DNA of 64,000 bases, taken from NCBI RefSeq assembly GCF_900103975.1, contig NZ_FNIR01000011.1:62001-126000 (forward strand), read 5' to 3'. Positions 33,087 to 42,040 of this stretch are shown piece by piece. The translations under genes were made by a program, and so were the position numbers. The stretch's first letter is position 1, and every line of letters starts with the position of its first letter. The notes beneath the pieces were generated by a model. It saw only the letters and a list, made by a program, of their open reading frames with translations. It was not told where the DNA came from and searched no databases. The stretch is from Klenkia soli (lineage in GTDB: Bacteria; Actinomycetota; Actinomycetes; Mycobacteriales; Geodermatophilaceae).

Positions 33087-34247
33087 ATGCGACGCCGGCT
33101 CCCGACCCTCCTGCTCGGGGCACTGGTGACGCTCGCGCTGGGCGCCGGCCCCACGACCGCCCCGGCCGCCGCGGCGCCCGTCGACCCCTCCGCCGTCACC
33201 GCCGCGCAGGCCGAGGTGGACCGGGTGGCCGCCCTCGTCGCCGCCGCGGAGGACGAGCTGGCCCGGTCGACGGTGCTGGCCGAGGCCGCCGCCGACGCCG
33301 ACCGGATCGCCCAGGACGAGCTGGCCGCCGCGCAGACCGCCGCGGCGGAGACCGCGGCGGCCCTCGCCGAGGCCCAGGCGGCCACCGCCGTCGCCGAGGA
33401 CGACGTCGCCACCCTGGGCCGCGAGGCCTTCATGGGCTCGCAGAGCTTCGGCACCGCGGCGGTGCTGCTGGACGCCGAGAGCCCCGAGGACGTCCTGGAG
33501 CGCGCGGCGACCCTGGCCCAGCTCGGCGAGGACCGCGCCGGCCGGCTCGACGCCGTCGAGCTGGTCCGCGACCAGGAGCAGGCCGCCGACGCCGCCGCGC
33601 AGGAGGCCGTGGACCAGGTGGGTGCCGCGGCCACGGCCGCCGCGGAGTCCGACGCCGCCGCCCAGCAGCAGGTGGCCGCGGCCCAGCAGTCCTACGACGC
33701 GGTGAGCGCCGAGAAGGCCGGGCTGGACGCGACGCTGCTGGCCGCGCAGACCGCGCTGCTCGAGGCCCAGGGCGTCGAGGACGCCGCCGAGGCAGCGGCG
33801 GCCGCCGCGCAGGAGTCGGTCGCCGCGGCCAGCGTCACGTCGGTGGGTACCGGCTCGCTGGTGAGCGGCCGGGTGACCAGCTGCTACGGGTCCCGCTGGG
33901 GCACCGTGCACCAGGGCATCGACATCGCCGCCCCGATCGGCACCCCGATCTACGCCCCCGAGGGCGGCGTGGTGCTCGACGCCGGTCCGGCCAACGGGTT
34001 CGGCCAGGCTGTCTACCTGCAGCACGCCGACGGCGTCGTCACCCTCTACGGCCACGTGGACACCTTCACGGTGCAGGCCGGCCAGGTGGTCGCCGCCGGC
34101 CAGCAGATCGCGACCGTCGGCAACCGCGGCCAGTCCACCGGCCCGCACGTGCACGTGGAGACCCACTACAGCGGGCTGTACGCCGACCGCCGCAACCCCG
34201 TCCCCTGGCTCACCGCCCACGGCATCTCGGTGGGCTCCTGCGGCTGA
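33087..34247 (+). CDS. Secreted M23-family peptidoglycan endopeptidase with coiled coil
   Basis: A 386-residue exported protein. A Sec signal peptide (RRRLPTLLLGALVTLALGAG, cleaved near the AAAAP stretch) is followed by about 200 residues of alanine-rich coiled coil, and a C-terminal M23 (LytM/peptidase_M23) domain. Zinc ligands are visible in TVHQGIDIAAPIG (His and Asp) and in GPHVHVETHY (His-X-His). The arrangement resembles EnvC/RipA-like cell-wall hydrolases or hydrolase activators acting in division or growth. ATG 33087 is the start. Confidence 0.88.
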   Translation: MRRRLPTLLLGALVTLALGAGPTTAPAAAAPVDPSAVTAAQAEVDRVAALVAAAEDELARSTVLAEAAADADRIAQDELAAAQTAAAETAAALAEAQAATAVAEDDVATLGREAFMGSQSFGTAAVLLDAESPEDVLERAATLAQLGEDRAGRLDAVELVRDQEQAADAAAQEAVDQVGAAATAAAESDAAAQQQVAAAQQSYDAVSAEKAGLDATLLAAQTALLEAQGVEDAAEAAAAAAQESVAAASVTSVGTGSLVSGRVTSCYGSRWGTVHQGIDIAAPIGTPIYAPEGGVVLDAGPANGFGQAVYLQHADGVVTLYGHVDTFTVQAGQVVAAGQQIATVGNRGQSTGPHVHVETHYSGLYADRRNPVPWLTAHGISVGSCG

Positions 34248-34250
34248 GCG

Positions 34251-35990
34251 TCAGCCGCGGGCGGTCCAGGCCGACCAGAGCCGGGCGTAGCGACCGCCGG
34301 CGGCGACCAGCTCGGCGTGCGTGCCCTCCTCGACCACCCGGCCCGCGGCCAGCACCACCACGCGGTCGGCCCGCGCCGCCTGGGTGAGCCGGTGCGCCAC
34401 CACCAGGGTGGTGCGGCCCCGGACGGCGGCGTCGGCGGCGTCCTCGAGGTCCCGGGCGCCCGCGCTGCCGGCCTCGGCGGTGGCCTCGTCCAGGACGGCG
34501 ACCGGCGGGTCGGCCAGCACCAACCGGGCCAGTGCCAGCTGCTGCGCCTGCGGGGCGGTGAGCTCGCGCCCGCCGTCGCCCACCACGACGTCCAGGTCGG
34601 TGACCCAGCCCGCGCCCACCGTCGCCAGGGCCGCCGCGAGCTCGGCGTCGGTGGCCTGCGGCCGGGCGAGGCGGAGGTCGTCGGACAGCGGGCCGGCGAA
34701 CACGTGCACCTCCTGGCTGACCAGGCCCACCCGCTCCCGCAGGTCGGCCACCGGCTCGCCGTCCAGCAGCACCTGGCCGGCGGCGGGGTCCAGCGCCCCG
34801 GCGAGCACCCCGGCCAGCGTGGTCTTGCCCGCACCGGAGGCCCCCACCAGCGCGACCCGTTCGCCCGGGGCCAGCCGCAGGTCGACGTCGACCAGCACCG
34901 GCGGTCCGCCGTAGGAGTGCCCGATGCCGCGCAGCTCGACCGCCGGCCGGACCCCGCTGCGGTCGGCGGCGCGGTCGGCGGCGTGGTCGGCGGCCGCGGT
35001 GCCGGGCAGGTCGGCGACCCCCACCATGCGCACCAGCGACGCCCCCGCCGACTGGACGTCGTCGAAGGTGAACAGCAGCAGCCCCAGCGGCCCGAAGAGC
35101 CGGTGGAACAGCAGCGCCGCCGTGGTCACCGCGCCCACGGTGACGTCGCCGGACCGGACGAGGAGGAAGCCGACCCCGAGGACGGCGGCCAGACCGACGT
35201 ACTCGGCCCGGTTCATCCGCCAGCCGAAGTCGGTGAACAGCCGGAACACCCCGAGCGTGATGCCCAGCGCGTGCGCCGACCGGTCGTCGACCACGGCGCG
35301 GTGCCGGGCCTCGTCGGCGTAGGCGTGCACGGTGTCCGCGCCCTGCACGGAGCTGACCAGGGCCTGCGACCGCTCGCCCATCGCGACGCGCTCGGCGGCG
35401 TACCGCGGTGCCGACCTCGGCAGGTACCAGCGCAGCGCCAGCACGTACAGCGGCAGCGCGACCATCCCCGCCAGCGCCAGCCGCCAGTCCAGGGTGCCCA
35501 GCCCGACGAGGGTGAGCAGCACGGTGAGGCCGGCGCCGGCCACCTGCGGCAACGCGCTGGTCACCGCCTCGGCCACCTTCGCGACGTCGTCGCCCACCCG
35601 CGAGAGCAGGTCGCCGCCGCGCACCCGGTCCAGGGTCGCCGAGGGCAGGTGCAGGGCCCGGTCCACCACGCGCTCGCGGAGCCGGGCCAGCACGGTCTCG
35701 CCGAGGCGGGCGATGAGCACCGCCGACAGGCCGGTGAGGACGGCGGACAGCAGCGCGGCCCCCAGCAGCGCCCCGACGAAGGGCCAGACGGTCCCCTCGC
35801 GGCGGTCCACGGCGTCGACCAGCCGGCCCAGCACCACCGGGGCGAGGAGCCCCGAGGCGGCCGCGCAGACCGCGGCGAGCCCGGCCGCCGCGGTGGCCAG
35901 CGGACGGGCCCGGAGCTCGTCGGCCACCACCCGCCCGGCGCGCCGCCCGGTGGCGATCGGCAGCAGCTGGTCGGTCCCCCCGTCGGTCAC
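34251..35990 (-). CDS. ABC exporter half-transporter with degenerate signature motif
   Basis: A 579-residue fusion of six transmembrane helices and an ABC domain. Walker A GASGAGKTT, Walker B VAVLDEATAEAG and H-loop VVAHRLT are good, but the signature reads LTAPQAQQ in place of LSGGQ. The partner gene immediately upstream has the opposite defects, so the two must form an asymmetric heterodimer with one working ATP site. It starts at GTG 35990, overlapping the partner's stop (GTGA). Substrate may be a drug, lipid or peptide. Confidence 0.88.
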   Translation of the reverse strand: MTDGGTDQLLPIATGRRAGRVVADELRARPLATAAAGLAAVCAAASGLLAPVVLGRLVDAVDRREGTVWPFVGALLGAALLSAVLTGLSAVLIARLGETVLARLRERVVDRALHLPSATLDRVRGGDLLSRVGDDVAKVAEAVTSALPQVAGAGLTVLLTLVGLGTLDWRLALAGMVALPLYVLALRWYLPRSAPRYAAERVAMGERSQALVSSVQGADTVHAYADEARHRAVVDDRSAHALGITLGVFRLFTDFGWRMNRAEYVGLAAVLGVGFLLVRSGDVTVGAVTTAALLFHRLFGPLGLLLFTFDDVQSAGASLVRMVGVADLPGTAAADHAADRAADRSGVRPAVELRGIGHSYGGPPVLVDVDLRLAPGERVALVGASGAGKTTLAGVLAGALDPAAGQVLLDGEPVADLRERVGLVSQEVHVFAGPLSDDLRLARPQATDAELAAALATVGAGWVTDLDVVVGDGGRELTAPQAQQLALARLVLADPPVAVLDEATAEAGSAGARDLEDAADAAVRGRTTLVVAHRLTQAARADRVVVLAAGRVVEEGTHAELVAAGGRYARLWSAWTARG

Positions 35991-37633
35991 CGCAGCACCG
36001 CCGCGGCGTAGCCCGTGTGGTCGGCGAGCTCGCCGTGCGTGCCCTCGGCCTCGACCACGCCGTCGCGCAGCACGACCACCCGGTCGCAGCGGCCCAGCAG
36101 TGCCGGGCTGCTGGTCACGAGCACCGTCGTCCGACCGCGGCGCAGCCCGGTCAGCCCACCGGCGATCTCCTCCTCGGTGACCGCGTCCACCGCGGTGGTG
36201 GGGTCGTGCAGCACGAGCACGGCCGGACGGCGGAGCAGTGCCCGGGCCAGACCCACCCGCTGGCGCTGGCCACCGGACAGCGAGCGGCCACGGTCGGCCA
36301 CCGGCAGCGCCAGGTCGGTCAGGTCGGCGGCGCCCGCGGCGGTCAGCGCCTCGACCAGGTCGTCGTCGCCCGCCGCGTCGGCCGGGTCGACGGCCGAGCG
36401 CAGGGTGCCCTCGAAGAGCACGACCGCGTGCGGCTCGACCAGCACCCGGCCACGCACCGCGGCGGGGTCGAGCTCGGCGACGTCCTCGCCGTCGAGCAGC
36501 AGCTCACCGGGCGCGGCCGGCCGGCGGCCGGCAAGCAGCCCGACGAGGGCCTCGGCGTCGGCGGGGTCGGGTGCGACCACGCCGACCAGGGCGCCCGGTT
36601 CCACGTGGAACCCCGCCGCGGGCAGCGCGAGGCCGCCCGGGCCCGGCTGCGGCGCGCGGCCGGCGGGGTGGAGGGGCTCGGCGGTGAGCACGCCGACCAC
36701 CCGGGCCGCGGACGCGCGGGCCTCGGCCACCTTCTGGCCGGCGAAGCCCAGCAGGCCGACCGGCTCGGCGAGGAACTGCGCCAGCCCGACCACGGTGACC
36801 AGCTGGCCGACGCTGAGCTGCCCGTCCAGCGCCAGACCGCCGGCGACCCCGGCCACCGCGACCAGGAAGAGACCGCTGCCCAGCACCGTCGCCCCCTGGT
36901 AGGTGCCGATCGCCCGGGCGGACCGCAGGGTCGAGGCCAGCGCCGTCGCGCTGGTGCGCCGGTAGCGGGCGGTGGCGGCGTCCTCGGCGCCGATGCCGCG
37001 CAGCACCCGGGCGCCGCGCACGAGATCGGTGGCCAGCCCCGAGGTGCGCGCGACGTCTGCCTGCTGCGTGGCGGTGCGCCGGGTCAACCACGGCGACAGC
37101 AGCTGCAGCAGACCCACCAGCAGCGGGGTGCCGACCAGCACGCCGATGCCCAGCGGCACGCTGATCGTGAGCAGGCTGACCGCCGACACGGTCAGCGCAG
37201 CGGTGCCGGCGACCACCAGCGAGGCCGCCTCGATCACCCGGCCGGCCTTCTCGGCGTCGTTGGTGGCGATGCTCAGCAGCTCGCCGGTCGGCGGGGCGCC
37301 CTGCAGGCCGTGCGGGTCGAGCACCCGGGCCGCGAGCTCGACCCGCAGCTGGTGGGTCTCGGTGAACCAGCCGGTCACCACGTGCCGGGCGCCGTACCGG
37401 TAGGCCTGCGACAGGACGACGAACAGCACCGCGGTGGACCCCAGCGCGGCCAGCAGCGCCGGCAGCGAGCCGGTGGCCACCGCCCGGTCGACGGTCACGC
37501 CGATGGCGACCGGGACCAGCGCCTCGCAGGTCTGGTGCACCGACAGCAGCACCGTCGCCCAGCCGAGCCGTCGGGGGTGCCGCCGCAGCGACCGCCGCAG
37601 CAGCGCGCCGGCCGTGCGGGGGTGGGTCTGCAT
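35987..37633 (-). CDS. ABC exporter half-transporter with degenerate nucleotide-binding site
   Basis: A 548-residue protein with an N-terminal six-helix exporter domain and a C-terminal ABC domain. The expected Walker A loop is replaced by VVAPDPADAEALVGLLAG, with no Gly-Lys-Ser/Thr. Walker B reads VLVLHDPTTAVD, so the catalytic Glu is lost, and the switch histidine is missing (VTSSPA). The signature LSGGQRQR is intact. It can thus supply the signature half of one composite site but cannot bind ATP normally itself. First gene of the pair. Confidence 0.88.
   Translation of the reverse strand: MQTHPRTAGALLRRSLRRHPRRLGWATVLLSVHQTCEALVPVAIGVTVDRAVATGSLPALLAALGSTAVLFVVLSQAYRYGARHVVTGWFTETHQLRVELAARVLDPHGLQGAPPTGELLSIATNDAEKAGRVIEAASLVVAGTAALTVSAVSLLTISVPLGIGVLVGTPLLVGLLQLLSPWLTRRTATQQADVARTSGLATDLVRGARVLRGIGAEDAATARYRRTSATALASTLRSARAIGTYQGATVLGSGLFLVAVAGVAGGLALDGQLSVGQLVTVVGLAQFLAEPVGLLGFAGQKVAEARASAARVVGVLTAEPLHPAGRAPQPGPGGLALPAAGFHVEPGALVGVVAPDPADAEALVGLLAGRRPAAPGELLLDGEDVAELDPAAVRGRVLVEPHAVVLFEGTLRSAVDPADAAGDDDLVEALTAAGAADLTDLALPVADRGRSLSGGQRQRVGLARALLRRPAVLVLHDPTTAVDAVTEEEIAGGLTGLRRGRTTVLVTSSPALLGRCDRVVVLRDGVVEAEGTHGELADHTGYAAAVLR
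36597..36612. other. parS-like palindrome (within the exporter gene)
   Basis: GGTTCCACGTGGAACC is a perfect 16-base palindrome, differing from the actinobacterial parS core GTTTCACGTGAAAC by symmetric changes at two positions. It lies inside the exporter coding region (Phe-His-Val-Glu codons), so chance is possible. Confidence 0.35.
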
Positions 37634-37673
37634 GGTGAGGGCACCCTAACCCAGCGGGTCGGGGTGCCCCGGA

Positions 37674-39233
37674 TCAGCCGTGGTGACCGAGGCGCTGCAC
37701 CCGGGCGACGACCCGCTGCGTGCGGCTGGGGGTCTGCTCGGGGTCCAGCAGCTCGGTGTCGGCCAGCACCGTGTCGATCAACCCCTGCTCGGGGATCTCG
37801 AACAACTGCAACGACCGGCCGGCCGGCCTGACCAGGCTCTCGACGGCCGCGACCAGGGAGCCGTCGTGGGCGGCCACCGCGGCGGCGACGTCGTCCGGGC
37901 CGACGTCCAGGTGCTCGGCGAGCAGCCGGTCCCGCATGCCCAGCACGGCCGCCGCGATCTCGTCGCGCCGCGGGTCGTCGGCGGCCGCCTCGATCGTCAG
38001 GTCGCACTCGGTGTCCAGCCCCATCGACCGGTTGTTCAGGTTGGACGACCCGATCCGCAGCAGCCGGTCGTCGACCACGCAGACCTTGGCGTGCACGTAG
38101 ATCGGGGTGCGGCTGGCGGTGACCGGGACGTAGAGCCGGAACCGGCCGTGCACGTCGGCCTCGCGGACCTTCGCCAACAGCTTGGCGCGGGCGGTGCCCA
38201 TCGCCTTCTCCTCGAGCCAGCCGTCGGCGGTCTCGGGGTTGACCACCACGAACTCGGGCCCGTCGGCCTCGCCGAGCCGGGCGATGATCGCCTCGGCGAC
38301 CCGGCGGTTGGCGAAGTACTGGCTCTCGACGTAGACCGCGGTGGTCGCGCTGGCGATCATCGCCAGCCACAGGTCCTCGATCTCGTGCACCAGCTCCCAC
38401 TCGCGGTGCTCCGGCCGGGTGCGGGAGATCGCGACGTCGACGTCGTGCAGCAGCACCGGGACCTGCTCGGGCCACTCCTGGGTCACGTCGTCGACCGCGT
38501 CCAGCTGCTCACCGGTGCCCGCGGCCCAGCGACGCCGGGCGAGCTCGCCCAGGGCCTTGGCGGCCGGGCCGGACACCAGGCTGGTGACGTCGTGCCAGGG
38601 CTGGGTGGAGCGGCGCGACCGGGGCCGGTGGCGGTACCGGTTGCGGTCGGCGTGGTCGGAGTCGTCCCAGCGGTCGGCGGTGACGTCGATGCCGCCGGCG
38701 AAGGCCAGGCTGTCGTCGACGACCACGATCTTCTGGTGGTGCGCCCCGCCGAGGGGGTGGTGCGCGTCGACCTTCATCTGGAACCGGTCGGACGTGCGAC
38801 GGTTCAGCAGCACGATCGGCACCAGGCCGCGGCCGAGCGCCTCGAGCATGCCGAGGTCCCACTGCAGCACGCCGACGAACAGGTCGGGGTTGGCCTCGAC
38901 CGCGGCCTCGAGCACCCGGCCGACCCGGTCGTCGCGGCCCCGGCCCGGGGTGCGCGGGTCCAGCCGGATCCGGGGGTCGAAGTCCCACCCGATGAACAGC
39001 ACCTGCCGCTTCGCCCGCAGGACGACCTGCTTGAGGGTGGCGAAGTAGTCGGCGGCGTCGACGAACACCGCGTGCTGGTCGGCCCGCTCGATGCGCCACA
39101 CGGTCTCGCCCGGCTCGAGCACGCTGCCCCGCCAGGGCGCCGGGTCGACCGGCTCGCGCGGGCTCGGGACGGCGGCGGCGAAGCCGTCGGTGTCCGGATC
39201 GGTGGTGCTGACGCCGGTCTCCTCGCCGCTCAC
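37674..39233 (-). CDS. Phospholipase D-family protein with two HKD motifs
   Basis: A 519-residue PLD-superfamily enzyme. The first HKD motif is HHQKIVVVDDSLAFAGGID and the second VHAKVCVVDDRLLRIGSSN, both with the His, Lys and Asp and downstream Asn/Gly expected for a catalytic pair. It resembles bacterial phosphatidylserine-/phosphatidylcholine-PLD-like and cardiolipin-synthase-like proteins. No signal peptide is seen. GTG 39233 overlaps the stop of the NYN-domain gene upstream (GTGA), so the two are made together. That coupling leaves open a nucleic-acid substrate, since the same fold includes nucleases. Confidence 0.85.
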   Translation of the reverse strand: MSGEETGVSTTDPDTDGFAAAVPSPREPVDPAPWRGSVLEPGETVWRIERADQHAVFVDAADYFATLKQVVLRAKRQVLFIGWDFDPRIRLDPRTPGRGRDDRVGRVLEAAVEANPDLFVGVLQWDLGMLEALGRGLVPIVLLNRRTSDRFQMKVDAHHPLGGAHHQKIVVVDDSLAFAGGIDVTADRWDDSDHADRNRYRHRPRSRRSTQPWHDVTSLVSGPAAKALGELARRRWAAGTGEQLDAVDDVTQEWPEQVPVLLHDVDVAISRTRPEHREWELVHEIEDLWLAMIASATTAVYVESQYFANRRVAEAIIARLGEADGPEFVVVNPETADGWLEEKAMGTARAKLLAKVREADVHGRFRLYVPVTASRTPIYVHAKVCVVDDRLLRIGSSNLNNRSMGLDTECDLTIEAAADDPRRDEIAAAVLGMRDRLLAEHLDVGPDDVAAAVAAHDGSLVAAVESLVRPAGRSLQLFEIPEQGLIDTVLADTELLDPEQTPSRTQRVVARVQRLGHHG

Positions 39234-39949
39234 GCCGTCTTCCGGCCGTAGGCGGCGGCCGCGTCGCGCAGGCTCTTGGTCGGGCGCAGCCAGGCGCCCT
39301 CGACCGGCAGGGAGTCCAGCCGGACCCGGTCCAGCGGGGCGGCGAAGGCGCCCGGGACGTCCTCGATGTCGATGAAGTGCAGCAGCTCGCTGCTGCTGGC
39401 GTACCCGGCGACCTCGCTGAAGGCGACCACCACGACGTCGGTGCCGGCGCGGGCGAGGTCCTCGAGGGGCTCGGCGAAGTTGCGGCCGTCACCGGAGAAC
39501 ACCACCAGCCGGCGGAGCCGGTGGCTGTGGGTGCGCACCTCGATGTGGTCGAGCATCGACTGGTCGATGTCGTCGTCCGGGCGGCTCTTGGGCCGGGCGA
39601 AGACCGAGTAGCCGAAGCTGCGCAGCGCCTCGACCCAGCCGCGCAGGCTGGTGACGTGCTGCGGTGGCACGTTGGCGAAGACGCACGCCTCGACGTCGTC
39701 GGCGCCGCCGTCCCCGGGCTCGCCGGCGCCGCCGACGAACCACGAGGCGATGGCGTCGAACCGGGGACGCGAGGCCGCCGTGGGGCGGGCCCCGATGACC
39801 GTCGCGAGGGTCATGTCGATGTTCGGGGCGTCCCAGACGAGGAGGTCCAGGGCCGGGCGGTCGCGGTCGACCCGCCGCTCGACCTCGGCGGCGGGCTCCG
39901 ACCCCCGGCCGGGGCCGAGGTCGGGGTTCTCGATCTCGGTCGCGGTCAC
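39230..39949 (-). CDS. NYN-domain (PIN-like) protein
   Basis: A 239-residue protein with a NYN fold, the PIN-related RNase family. The acidic positions stand out in LDLLVWDAPNIDMTLA (first Asp), KSRPDDDIDQSMLDHI (central acidic cluster) and LVVFSGDGRNFAEPL (last Asp), as in LabA/DUF88-like proteins. A conserved SSELLHFIDIEDV follows. GTG 39949 is the most likely start; upstream codons are low-complexity. It is the first gene of a two-gene operon with the phospholipase D protein. Likely a cytoplasmic ribonuclease, substrate unknown. Confidence 0.8.
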   Translation of the reverse strand: MTATEIENPDLGPGRGSEPAAEVERRVDRDRPALDLLVWDAPNIDMTLATVIGARPTAASRPRFDAIASWFVGGAGEPGDGGADDVEACVFANVPPQHVTSLRGWVEALRSFGYSVFARPKSRPDDDIDQSMLDHIEVRTHSHRLRRLVVFSGDGRNFAEPLEDLARAGTDVVVVAFSEVAGYASSSELLHFIDIEDVPGAFAAPLDRVRLDSLPVEGAWLRPTKSLRDAAAAYGRKTA

Positions 39950-40167
39950 CGGGTCAGTGTGCCGGGTCGCGGGCGGGGGTGCCGACGAGCCGGGTGCCGC
40001 GGCCACCCGGGAGGGTGGGCCGCCGGGGGACGTGGCGCGTCGGGAGCGGCGCCGGCCGGGGAACTCCACCGGTCCATGGTGGCAGCCGACCCCGGACGCC
40101 CGGCAGGCTGATTGCTTCTCCTACAGTTCCGATACACGCTGTCCGCAGCCGTCACCGAGGAGGGGCC

Positions 40168-40803
40168 ACGACCAGCACCTCCTGGCGCGAGCGCAAGCGC
40201 GAGAAGACGCAGCAGCAGATCGTCGTCGCCGCCCGCCGCCTGTTCCTCACCCAAGGATTCGAGCAGACGACGGTGCAGCAGATCGCCGAGGCGGCCGAGG
40301 TCGCCGTCCAGACCCTGTTCAACCACGCGGCCAGCAAGGAGGCGCTGTTCTTCCTGGGGCGGGTGCCCTTCGCCGACGCGCTGACCCGCCCGGCCGAGTC
40401 GGGGGAGGAGACGTGGGAGGACACCCTGGTCGCCCACCTCACCCACCTGTCGATCGGCTACCTGCGCTCCCTGGACGACCCGGACAACCTCGCCATGGCG
40501 GCGCAGATCGAGTCCACCCCCGTGCTGCTCCGCTACGAGCGGAGCCTGCACACCCAGGTCGAGGGCGAGCTGGCCGTGGTGATCGCCGCGCACCTGCCCG
40601 GCACCGACGCCCGGCTGGCCGCGGCCCTGCTGCTGGCCACCACCCGCGCGCACGCGCACGCGCACCGCAAGCACCTGATCGCCGGGGTGCCGCCGCAGAT
40701 GCCCCTGGAGCTGATGTCCGAGGTCCTGCCGGCGCGGTTGGCGCAGCTGTTCGCCGTCGCGCGCGACGTCCGGGTCGCCCCGGACCCCGCGCCCACCGCG
40801 TGA
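40168..40803 (+). CDS. TetR-family regulator with an apparent ACG start
   Basis: A regulator of about 211 residues. The TetR helix-turn-helix is clear: TQQQIVVAARRLFLTQGFEQ, then TTVQQIAEAAEVAVQTLFNH. A strong ribosome site, GAGGAGGGG, ends three bases before codon 40168, which is ACG followed by Thr-Ser-Thr-Ser-Trp. No ATG, GTG or TTG occurs in frame nearby; the next canonical start upstream, at 39979, would add an implausible tail of about 60 residues and run into the promoter of the divergent NYN gene. Either ACG is used or the base is a mutation or read error. It overlaps the GAF-ANTAR gene (GTGA). Confidence 0.75.
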   Translation, partial: TTSTSWRERKREKTQQQIVVAARRLFLTQGFEQTTVQQIAEAAEVAVQTLFNHAASKEALFFLGRVPFADALTRPAESGEETWEDTLVAHLTHLSIGYLRSLDDPDNLAMAAQIESTPVLLRYERSLHTQVEGELAVVIAAHLPGTDARLAAALLLATTRAHAHAHRKHLIAGVPPQMPLELMSEVLPARLAQLFAVARDVRVAPDPAPTA

Positions 40804-41492
40804 CCGTCGCCGAGGCCTTCGCGGCGGAGCTGGCCCGCGGCACCGAGCCCGAGCTCCTGCCCGAGCGGTTGGCCCGCGCGTGCGTGGCCGCGCTGCCGGT
40901 CGACGGCGCCGGGCTGAGCCACTCGTTCGCACCCGGCCGCCGGCTCCCGCTGGGCGCCGGGGACACCGACGCCTCGGTCGCGGAGCGGCTGCAGTTCGCC
41001 CTGGGCGACGGCCCCTGCCTGGAGGCCCAGCGCCGGCGTCGGCCGCTGAGCGCCTCGGCGGCCGAGCTGGGCGACCGCTGGCCGGTGTACGCGGCCCAGC
41101 TGCAGGACCGCACGCCCTACCGCAGCGTGCTGGCACTGCCGGTCGGCGGGCCGCTGGCCGCCGTGACCATGCTGGTGCTCTTCGCCACCACCCCCGAGGT
41201 GCCCGACGTGCCGGCGGGCGACCTCACCGCCACCGCCGAGCTGGTCGGCGAGGTCTTGGCCGAGGCGATGTCCGGGGGCCGGTACCTCGTGCTGGGCCTG
41301 CCGGAGTGGTTCCACCAGCCGGCGGTGCTGGCCCGGCAGCGGATCTGGCTGGCCATCGGGCAGCTCAGCACCCTGACCGGCACGACGAACACCGCGGCCC
41401 TCGCGGTCCTGCGCGCGCGGGCCTTCCGGCTGGACCTGGACCTCGAGACGGCGGCCGACCGCTACCTGGCGGGCGCGCTGAGCCAGGACTGA
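40800..41492 (+). CDS. GAF-ANTAR domain protein
   Basis: A 230-residue protein. The N-terminal 160 residues form a GAF-like sensor (LPVDGAGLSHSF; LGDGPCLEAQRRRRPLSAS; TPYRSVLALPVG). The C-terminal 55 residues form an ANTAR-like helical bundle (LARQRIWLAIGQLSTLTGTT, then NTAALAVLRARAFR), the RNA-binding domain that acts as an antiterminator in two-component-like systems. Its GTG overlaps the TetR stop, so the regulator pair is co-expressed. GAF-ANTAR proteins are abundant in actinobacteria; the RNA target is unknown, and I see no paired antiterminator hairpin close by. Confidence 0.8.
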   Translation: MTVAEAFAAELARGTEPELLPERLARACVAALPVDGAGLSHSFAPGRRLPLGAGDTDASVAERLQFALGDGPCLEAQRRRRPLSASAAELGDRWPVYAAQLQDRTPYRSVLALPVGGPLAAVTMLVLFATTPEVPDVPAGDLTATAELVGEVLAEAMSGGRYLVLGLPEWFHQPAVLARQRIWLAIGQLSTLTGTTNTAALAVLRARAFRLDLDLETAADRYLAGALSQD

Positions 41493-41506
41493 GACAGGCT
41501 GGGCGG

Positions 41507-42040
41507 GTGCGGACCACCAGCAGCCGTGAGGTGTACCGGAACCCCTGGACCCGGGTCCGGGAGGACACCGTCGAGCTCGCCGACGGCAGCGCGGGGATCT
41601 ACGGCGTGGTCGAGAAGCCGGACTTCGCGCTGGTGATCCCGGCCCAGGACGACGGGTTCTGGCTGGTCGAGCAGCACCGGCACCCGGTCGGCCGACGGTG
41701 CTGGGAGTTCCCGCAGGGCACCTGGTCGCACGGGCAGGACGGCAGCCCCGAGGAGCTGGCCCGCGCCGAGCTCGCCGAGGAGACCGGGCTCCGGGCCGCC
41801 GACCTGCGGCACCTCGGGCACCTCGACGTCTCCCCCGGCCTGTCCACCCAGGAGTTCGACGTCTGGCTGGCCACCGGGCTGACCCCGGGCCCGACCGCCC
41901 GCGAGGTCACCGAGGCCGACATGGTGCACGCCTTCGTGCCCGAGACCGAGCTGGTGGCCAGGATCCGGGCCGGCGGGATCACCGACGCCCCGTCGCTGGC
42001 CGCGTTCTCGCTGCTGCTGCTGGACCGCGCCGGGAGCTAG
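41507..42040 (+). CDS. NUDIX hydrolase, ADP-ribose pyrophosphatase-like
   Basis: A 177-residue Nudix enzyme. The Nudix region is WEFPQGTWSHGQDGSPEELA followed by AELAEETGL. The usual Arg-Glu of the Nudix box reads Ala-Glu here, while the metal-binding Glu-Glu pair is kept. The N-terminal strand DTVELADGSAGIYGVVEKP and the loop VSPGLSTQEFDVWLATGL are typical of the ADP-sugar pyrophosphatase group. GTG 41507 is the start. Likely cytoplasmic housekeeping of ADP-ribose or related nucleotides. Confidence 0.85.
   Translation: MRTTSSREVYRNPWTRVREDTVELADGSAGIYGVVEKPDFALVIPAQDDGFWLVEQHRHPVGRRCWEFPQGTWSHGQDGSPEELARAELAEETGLRAADLRHLGHLDVSPGLSTQEFDVWLATGLTPGPTAREVTEADMVHAFVPETELVARIRAGGITDAPSLAAFSLLLLDRAGS

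Noticed and set aside
39979-40167. Upstream extension of the TetR gene to the first canonical start
   Set aside because: It would add a low-complexity tail that overlaps the promoter region, and the strong ribosome site lies well downstream.
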